From Streptomyces sp. CG1 (GTDB lineage Bacteria > Actinomycetota > Actinomycetes > Streptomycetales > Streptomycetaceae): DNA of 64,000 nucleotides. Under the pieces are notes generated by a model. It did not search any database and had not been told where the DNA came from. It saw only the letters and a program-made list of their open reading frames with translations. Both the position numbers and the translations under genes were made by a program. Each line of letters opens with the position of its first letter. The first letter of the stretch is position 1. The DNA is taken from assembly GCF_041080625.1 (NCBI RefSeq), contig NZ_CP163518.1, positions 868,001 through 932,000 of the forward strand, written 5' to 3'. This document shows, piece after piece, positions 58,612 through 64,000 of this stretch.

Positions 58612-61164
58612 GTGACTCCACCCTGCGACAGACGGTCCTTCCTCACCGCGGCCGGCGCGACCGCCGCGGCCCTCGCGGCGACGGACGGCTCCCCCGCCCA
58701 GGCCGCACCCCCGCCCACCCGGTCCTCCTCTCGCCGCGCCGGATCACCCCGCCTGCGGACCGCCCGAGCGACGCCGTTCCCGCTCACCGCGGTGACCCTG
58801 CTGCCCGGACCCTTCCTGGACAACCAGCGCCGCAACACCGCCTACCTGCGCTTCGTCGACATCGACCGGCTGCTGCACACCTTCCGCCGCAACGTCGGCC
58901 TGCCCAGCACCGCCCAGCCCTGCGGCGGCTGGGAGGCGCCGACCGTGGAACTGCGCGGACACTCCACCGGCCACCTGCTCTCCGGTCTCGCCCTCACCTA
59001 CGCCAACACGGGCGACACCGGGCTGCGTGACAAGGGCCACGAGCTGGTGTCCGCGCTGGCCGCCTGCCAGGCCGCCGCGCCGGCGGCGGGATACGGCAAG
59101 GGCTATCTGTCGGCGTTCCCGGAGAGCTTCTTCGACCGGCTGGAGGCCGGGACGGGCGTCTGGGCTCCGTACTACACCGTGCACAAGATCATGGCCGGTC
59201 TGGTCGAGCAGTACCGGCTGGCCGGGAACAGCCAGGCCCTCGATGTGGTGCTGGGCATGGGCGCGTGGGTCGACAGTCGCACCGCCAGACTTGGCTACGC
59301 GCAGATGCAGCGGGTGCTGGAGACCGAGTTCGGCGGCATGAACGACGTGCTCGCCGACCTGCACGCGATCACCGGGGACGCCGTCTGGCTGGCGGTCGCC
59401 GAACGCTTCACCCACGCCCGGGTCTTCGATCCCCTGGCCGCCGGAGAGGACCGGCTGGCCGGGCTGCACGCCAACACCCAGATCCCGAAGATGGTGGGCG
59501 CGCTGCGGCTGTGGCAGGAGGGCCTGCCCGACCGCTACCGCACCATCGCGGCCAACTTCTGGCAGATCGTCACCGACCACCACTCGTATGTCATCGGCGG
59601 CAACAGCAACGGCGAGGCCTTCCACGAACCCGACGTCGTCGCGGGCCAGTTGTCCAACGGCACGTGCGAGAACTGCAACAGCTACAACATGCTCAAGCTG
59701 ACCCGGCTGCTGCACTGCGAGGATCCGGACCGCACGGACCTGCTCGACCACTACGAGCGCACCCTGTTCAACCAGATGCTCGGCGAGCAGGACCCCGACT
59801 CCGCGCACGGCTTCAACATCTACTACACGGGCCTCGGCCCCGGCTCCTTCAAACAGCAGCCGTCCTTCATGGGCACCGACCGGAACGCCTATTCCACGGA
59901 CTACGACAACTTCTCCTGCGACCACGGCACCGGCATGGAGACCCAGGCGAAGTTCGCGGACACGATCTACACGCACGACGAACGGCGGCTGCTGGTCAAC
60001 CTGTTCATCCCGTCCGAGGTGCGCTGGCAGGAGCAGGGAATCACCTGGCGGCAGTCCACCCGGCTGCCCGACGCCGCCTCGACCGTCCTCACCGTCACGG
60101 CCGGGAGGGCTCACCATGAGCTGCTGGTCCGCATACCCGGCTGGGCCTCCGGGGCACGCGTCAGGCTGAACGGCCGTACGCTGCCCGACCGTCCGGCCGC
60201 GGGCAGCAGACTGAGCCTCGACCGGCTCTGGCGGGCCGGTGACCGGGTCGAGGTCAGCCTGCCGATGCGTACGACCATGGCGGCGACCCCCGACAACCCC
60301 GACGTGCAGGCCGTACTGCACGGTCCCGTGGTACTGGCCGGGGCGTACGGCGCCACGGCGAGCCGCTGGATGCCCCGCCTGGACACCGCGACGGTCCGGC
60401 AGGCCTCGGCCGATCCGCTGCGGTTCACCGCGACCGTCGACGACGAGACGGTCACGCTGCTGCCCATCGCCCGCGTCCACCACCAGTACTACAACGTCTA
60501 CTGGCTGACCGGCCGACCCCCGTCCCCGCCACCGGAGTTCGCCGCCTGGCACCGCTTCGACGAGTCCTCCGGCAGCACGGCGGCCGACGCCACCGGCAAC
60601 GGCAGGACGGCGACACTGGCGGGCGGGGCCTCCTGGGCACCGGGACATATCTCGGGCGCGGTGGCCCTGGCCGGCACGGACGGCCATGTCGCACTGGCCG
60701 CGGACCTGCTGGCGGGGGCGTCCGCCTACTCGGTGGCGACCTGGGTGAACCTGACCGGCCGGCCGGCCGCCTGGAGCCGGATCTTCGACTTCGGCACCGG
60801 GGTGAGCGCCAACATGTTCCTCACCCCGCTGAGCGACGCGGGTACGCTGCGCTACGCGATCACCACGAGCGGCGGCGGAGCGGAGCAGCGCATCGACGCC
60901 GACCCGCTGCCGACCGACCGTTGGGTCCACGTGGCCGTCACCTATGGCTCCGGTACCGCCGTGCTGTACGCCGACGGCCACGAGGTGGGCCGGAACTCGG
61001 CGGTCACCGTCGAACCCCGGTACTTCGGCAACCACATCCGCGCCGCGTACATCGGCAGGTCCCAGTACCCGGACCCCTACCTGAAGGCGGCGATCGACGA
61101 CTTCCGCATCTACGGCAAAACGCTCACCGCGGCCGAGGTCGCCGCTCTGGCGCAGATCTCCTAG
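58612..61164 (+). CDS. Secreted GH127 beta-L-arabinofuranosidase-like protein with LamG domain
   Basis: An 850-residue exported enzyme. The start DRRSFLTAAGATAAALAA is a Tat signal. Residues about 55-640 are the GH127/DUF1680 (alpha/alpha)6 barrel and beta domains, with GRYRT-like regions replaced by FDRLEAGTGVWAPYYTVHKI, the acid/base and zinc-ligand part CENCNSYNMLKLTRL (about 352-366) and SCDHGTGMETQAKF with the nucleophile Cys. The usual Cys-Cys pair is Cys-Asp here. Residues about 645-850 are a LamG/concanavalin domain that binds glycans. It releases L-arabinofuranose or a related sugar from plant or bacterial polymers. CGGAGGA precedes GTG 58612. Confidence 0.92.
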   Translation: MTPPCDRRSFLTAAGATAAALAATDGSPAQAAPPPTRSSSRRAGSPRLRTARATPFPLTAVTLLPGPFLDNQRRNTAYLRFVDIDRLLHTFRRNVGLPSTAQPCGGWEAPTVELRGHSTGHLLSGLALTYANTGDTGLRDKGHELVSALAACQAAAPAAGYGKGYLSAFPESFFDRLEAGTGVWAPYYTVHKIMAGLVEQYRLAGNSQALDVVLGMGAWVDSRTARLGYAQMQRVLETEFGGMNDVLADLHAITGDAVWLAVAERFTHARVFDPLAAGEDRLAGLHANTQIPKMVGALRLWQEGLPDRYRTIAANFWQIVTDHHSYVIGGNSNGEAFHEPDVVAGQLSNGTCENCNSYNMLKLTRLLHCEDPDRTDLLDHYERTLFNQMLGEQDPDSAHGFNIYYTGLGPGSFKQQPSFMGTDRNAYSTDYDNFSCDHGTGMETQAKFADTIYTHDERRLLVNLFIPSEVRWQEQGITWRQSTRLPDAASTVLTVTAGRAHHELLVRIPGWASGARVRLNGRTLPDRPAAGSRLSLDRLWRAGDRVEVSLPMRTTMAATPDNPDVQAVLHGPVVLAGAYGATASRWMPRLDTATVRQASADPLRFTATVDDETVTLLPIARVHHQYYNVYWLTGRPPSPPPEFAAWHRFDESSGSTAADATGNGRTATLAGGASWAPGHISGAVALAGTDGHVALAADLLAGASAYSVATWVNLTGRPAAWSRIFDFGTGVSANMFLTPLSDAGTLRYAITTSGGGAEQRIDADPLPTDRWVHVAVTYGSGTAVLYADGHEVGRNSAVTVEPRYFGNHIRAAYIGRSQYPDPYLKAAIDDFRIYGKTLTAAEVAALAQIS

Positions 61165-61175
61165 GTCTGGGTCCT

Positions 61176-61284
61176 GTCGTCAAACTCCCGTCGTCCGCCC
61201 GGGGGGCGGGCCGCTCGGCGTCAGCTGCGTGCGCACGGCGTCGCGCGGCTGGGGTCCCCCCTCTGGGGGAGGGAGTTCGACGAC
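61176..61284. mobile_element. MITE-like inverted-repeat element (109 bases)
   Basis: GTCGTCAAACTCCC (61176-61189) and its near-complement GGGAGTTCGACGAC (61271-61284, one mismatch) bound a GC-rich stretch with no coding content. Ends of this type recur outside genes in Streptomyces genomes and resemble insertion-sequence termini. No target duplication is visible. It fills most of the gap after the GH127 gene. Confidence 0.5.
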
Positions 61285-61321
61285 TACGCGAAGGCGCGCC
61301 CTCTCCACCTCTGACAGGACG

Positions 61322-62437
61322 TCAAGAGTCCGCCAGCCACGCCAGCAAGCGGCCCTGCGACCAGCAGCGGCCCATGGCCTCGGCGTGCAGGGCCGACCGG
61401 TCGCACACCGCCAGACCGATGATGCTGTGGCCGGAGGCGCGGCGATCGCCGAGTGTCGGTATGGCCGGCGCGACTCCGACCCCCTCCGCTGACACCCATG
61501 CCACCGGCCGGTCGGCCGCCGCTTCGTCGAGGCGGTGCAGGAAGCGCAGGCGGCTCTCGAGCGGGAGGTTCGACAGCGCCCACGTCGTGGTGACGACAGG
61601 CAGGGCGTCCTCGGGCACACGGGTGAAGGCATCGGGCAGCACCTCGACGGCGTCCCCTTGCAGCAGCAGCGGAGGGGCCGTCGCTGCCAGCGCCACCTCT
61701 GCTTGGAGCCTCGCGGCCCGCTCCGGCTGGTCCGGCCACAGGCAGGCGCGCAACCATCGGGCTTCATCCGCGTCGGTCACGTCGACCGGATCGAGGTCGA
61801 CGCCGACGCGGGCGACGACCTCGGGCATCGCCCGCGTCGGGACGGGCCGGTCTCCCACGATCGAAGACGCCAACTGCACGGGAGATGACGGGTCGCCCAG
61901 CGATTGTCCGTTGCTGTACGTGATGCCGACGCGATCGACATTCAGATTGAGCCCAGCGGAGCAGCCCACGTCGATCAGCCCGACCGCGCTTGCGCCCACC
62001 CGGTGCGCCGCCCCGGCGATGGCCGGATACAGCACGGCGCAGCGTCCGGTCTCGTTGGTCCGCGTCTTCCGCTGCGCGGCGATGGCCACGACCGTGTCGG
62101 TCATCCGCAGCAGGGTGTCGATCGCCACGCCGGCGGCAGCGTCGCCGTCCGCAGCGGCATAGGCCGCGGCGAGCGCCGGTGCCCGTCCGGCCAGGGCGAG
62201 GTCGTGCAGCGCGGCGAGGATCACCGTGGGGTGCCGCTTGCGTGGCGGCGCCGCCTCGATGGCGCGCAGCGCCTCGTCGGACTCGCTCAGGGCGACGGCG
62301 ACGCGCTCGTACAGCGGTGATGTTCCGGCGGCGTCGACCTCACCGAAGCGTCGGTATACCTGAGCGAGTGTGCGGACCCTGCCCACGGGTGCGGCGTTTG
62401 CTGAAGTCGATCCTGGCATTTCGACAACTGTAGCCAT
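61322..62437 (-). CDS. DUF2332-family protein
   Basis: A 371-residue protein of the actinobacterial DUF2332 family. The landmarks are YRRFGEVDAAGTSPLYERVAVALSESDEALRAI at the start, LLRMTDTVVAIAAQRKTRTNETGRCAVLYPA, the methyltransferase-like GLIDVGCSAGLNLNVDRVG, VDLDPVDVTDADEARWLRACLWPDQPER, and VVTTTWALSNLP. The GxGxS-type glycine motif suggests a SAM-like nucleotide-binding fold, but the activity is unknown. ATG 62437 or the later ATG at residue 8 may be used. Confidence 0.9.
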   Translation of the reverse strand: MATVVEMPGSTSANAAPVGRVRTLAQVYRRFGEVDAAGTSPLYERVAVALSESDEALRAIEAAPPRKRHPTVILAALHDLALAGRAPALAAAYAAADGDAAAGVAIDTLLRMTDTVVAIAAQRKTRTNETGRCAVLYPAIAGAAHRVGASAVGLIDVGCSAGLNLNVDRVGITYSNGQSLGDPSSPVQLASSIVGDRPVPTRAMPEVVARVGVDLDPVDVTDADEARWLRACLWPDQPERAARLQAEVALAATAPPLLLQGDAVEVLPDAFTRVPEDALPVVTTTWALSNLPLESRLRFLHRLDEAAADRPVAWVSAEGVGVAPAIPTLGDRRASGHSIIGLAVCDRSALHAEAMGRCWSQGRLLAWLADS

Positions 62438-62576
62438 GGGAACGACTACCCACGGCCCTTTCCCTCAGCGTATAGCGAGCGCTCCAACCTGACAGGAAAC
62501 CAGGGCCTGTTCCAAGTTCAGTTCGCGGGTGGCGGGAGCCTCACCACTCGCTGCGACAAGTCTCCGGACAGCTACC

Positions 62577-63248
62577 TCACCGGCCTTCACCTAGTGCGCC
62601 GCAGTTCCTGTCCGCCGGGGACGACATGCCGCTCGGGCCCCTGGAAGCCCGCGCCGGCCAGGATCGCCGCCTCCCCGCCGGCCGTCCCCTGCGGCAGCAG
62701 TCCCCGGCCGGCGCGGCGGACCGGCCCAGGTAGCGCTTGACCAGCTCCTCGATGTCCCGGTAGGGCACGGCCGGATACGGCAGCGCGTCGACCGTACGGG
62801 ACTCCTTCTTCAGATCCGACAGGTGCACCAGCACCCCGCCCGGACTCAGCATGCCCCGCACGGTCTGCGCCCCCCGCTCACGGTCCGTCCAGCGGAAGGA
62901 CTGGGCGAACACCGCCACGTCGAACCGTCCCAGACCGCCAAGGAGTTCCTCGGCACGCATGCGCACCCAGCGGGTCCTGTCGGCCGCCCCGGCGGCCGCG
63001 GCCCGGCTCGCCGCTTCGGCGATCATCCCGGCGTCCGGGTCGACCCCGACGACCTCCCGGAAGAGTGGCGCCAGCGGCACACCGACGGTCCCCGGCCCGC
63101 AGCCCACGTCCAGCAGCCGTCCCTTCCCGTCGGCAGCCAACACCTCGGCGAGCAGCGACACCAGCCCCGGGGCGTAGGGCAGTCGGCCCCGCTCGTAGCA
63201 GCGAGCCGCGCCCTCGAAGAGGGTCTCGTCCCACTGCCAGTCGCTCAT
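62577..63248 (-). pseudogene. SAM methyltransferase, frameshifted and truncated at the 3' end
   Basis: The first 170 codons from ATG 63248 (MSDWQWDETLFEGAARCYERG) form a normal class I methyltransferase: GRLLDVGCGPGTVGVPLAP, VVGVDPDAGMI, FDVAVFAQSFRWTDRERGA and LSPGGVLVHL. After KRYLG (near 62725-62731) the frame turns into Arg/Pro-rich sequence, while the next frame reads GPVRRAGRGLLPQGTAGGEA and GFQGPERHVVPGGQELRR and then stops. So one base is missing and the C-terminal domain is cut short. It lies behind an ARE-like palindrome and beside a receptor-type regulator. Confidence 0.72.
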
Positions 63249-63316
63249 CGCGGATCCGTGTCCTTTCACGGGGCCGAAGGCGTCGCGGCGCTGAAGCGCG
63301 ATCGTCCACTGCCAAG

Positions 63317-63334
63317 AAACCGGCGCAGCGGTTT
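63317..63334. promoter_or_regulatory. ARE-like palindrome
   Basis: AAACCG (63317-63322) and CGGTTT (63329-63334) flank GCGCAG; the right arm continues as CGGTTTGGTATG, similar to half-sites bound by ArpA/ScbR-type gamma-butyrolactone receptors. It lies 69 bases before the methyltransferase start and 50 bases past the stop of such a receptor gene. Confidence 0.5.
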
Positions 63335-63384
63335 GGTATGCACCATGGACGCGGGGCTGTTCAGCGGCCAGGGGCGCACGAAGC

Positions 63385-64000
63385 TCAGTTGCTCGCGCCG
63401 GCCAGGGAGGCCGACGGCTTTCGCCGTACCTCCGCGATCACCCTGGCACCGCGGTCCGGTGCGGTGTCGAGCCGGACGAGCACGGCCGGGGCGGCGATCG
63501 CGGGGAGCAGATGACTGAAGAGGGCCGACACACGGTCGTCGAGGTCGGCCCAGCCCGCGACGGCCTGCGAGACGAACTGCACGCCGATCCATGCGCCGAA
63601 GAACACCTGGGCGGTCTCCCCGGGCACCACGTGCGGGAGCACCTCTCCGCGTTGCTTGGCCTCCGTCAGGAGCGTCTCGGTCAGCTCGGCCCAGGCCGGC
63701 CAGGCACTGCCGAACACCTCGCGGCCCTGCAGGTCGGCGGAGAGCCGGACTCCGGCGAGCAGCATCGGCTCCCGGGGCAGCCGCTCGGCCAGGGTCATGC
63801 CCGCGTCGACCCACTCCTGCAACTTCAGTTCGCGGGGCACGCGGTACTCGGTGGCGATCTGCTCCTGCAGGACGCCCTGGGCGAGGGCCGCCTTGGAGTC
63901 GAAGTGGAAGTACAGGGCGCCCTTGGTCACCCCGGCCCTGTTGAGGATCTCGGCGATGGTGGCCGCCGCGTATCCGCGTTCGGCGAAGACCGCCGCGGCG
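63385..64000 (-). CDS. ScbR/ArpA-like gamma-butyrolactone-receptor-type TetR regulator, 5' end cut by window edge
   Basis: The frame is open to the window end and reads AAAVFAERGYAAATIAEILN and RAGVTKGALYFHFDSKAALA, a TetR helix-turn-helix of the receptor subgroup. The ligand domain has QEWVDAGMTLAERLPREPML, LSADLQGREVFGSAWPAWAEL, GETAQVFFGAWIGVQFVSQA and DRGARVIAEVR, the ordered landmarks of ScbR/ArpA-type gamma-butyrolactone receptors, which release DNA when they bind the signal and so start antibiotic production or development. About the first 15-20 residues are missing. Its neighbours to the right are unseen. Confidence 0.87.
   Translation of the reverse strand, partial: AAAVFAERGYAAATIAEILNRAGVTKGALYFHFDSKAALAQGVLQEQIATEYRVPRELKLQEWVDAGMTLAERLPREPMLLAGVRLSADLQGREVFGSAWPAWAELTETLLTEAKQRGEVLPHVVPGETAQVFFGAWIGVQFVSQAVAGWADLDDRVSALFSHLLPAIAAPAVLVRLDTAPDRGARVIAEVRRKPSASLAGASN

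Overview
The window is typical Streptomyces DNA: very GC-rich, third codon positions almost all G or C, many GTG starts, ATGA/GTGA start-stop overlaps, and actinomycete families such as Tat and Sec secreted hydrolases, a chitinase with a ricin-type lectin, TetR, LuxR and PucR regulators and a gamma-butyrolactone-receptor-like protein. I see no rRNA, tRNA, CRISPR array, transposase or phage head genes. Both window edges cut genes: an amidohydrolase on the left and a TetR-family receptor on the right.

Layout. 1-9.9 kb: amidohydrolase, PIG-V-like membrane mannosyltransferase, a divergent LysR/LysE pair, a PPOX-fold oxidoreductase, a phosphodiester glycosidase broken by a frameshift, an MMPL transporter and a mycothiol-dependent-isomerase-fold protein. 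9.9-16.4 kb: a tautomerase-like protein; an RlpA-like protein and a GH19 chitinase that share a ricin lectin domain and lie behind a promoter with a near-consensus DasR (dre) box; a membrane protein; and a second MMPL transporter divergent from its TetR regulator with two matching operators between them.

16.6-38.5 kb is the centrepiece: a complete Streptomyces-type contractile injection system (CIS, phage-tail-like). A LuxR-type regulator with the only in-frame TTA codon I found in the window leads a long tightly coupled run: secreted PD40/DUF11 protein, cap (Pvc16-like, DUF4255), AAA+ ATPase (Pvc15-like), sheath, tube, assembly protein, 52-codon protein, a very long disordered protein with repeated (V/I)QR motifs, second tube protein, LysM hub (Pvc7-like), VgrG spike (Pvc8-like), PAAR tip (Pvc10-like), gp25 (Pvc9-like), gpJ (Pvc11-like), gpI (Pvc12-like), and a zinc-ribbon membrane protein. 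A divergent Ig-like membrane protein sits on the other side of the regulator. No tail-fibre gene is present.

38.5-50.3 kb: XRE regulator and divergent SDR oxidoreductase with an inverted repeat between them, SGNH esterase, a decayed coding region, then a cell-envelope or small-molecule glycosylation cluster (epimerase, two-component system, GT2 glycosyltransferase, DUF2064 glycosyltransferase, methyltransferase, molybdopterin membrane oxidoreductase, membrane glycosyltransferase). Four of its transcription units have a -10-like hexamer exactly six bases before the start codon, which suggests leaderless mRNAs.

50.3-64 kb: DUF6083 protein, TolB-propeller/amidohydrolase fusion, small HTH protein, acyl-CoA ligase divergent from a PucR-type regulator with a perfect palindrome between them, methyltransferase divergent from a GH127 arabinofuranosidase-LamG protein, a MITE-like inverted repeat element, DUF2332 protein, a frameshifted and truncated methyltransferase preceded by an ARE-like palindrome, and the gamma-butyrolactone-receptor-like regulator.
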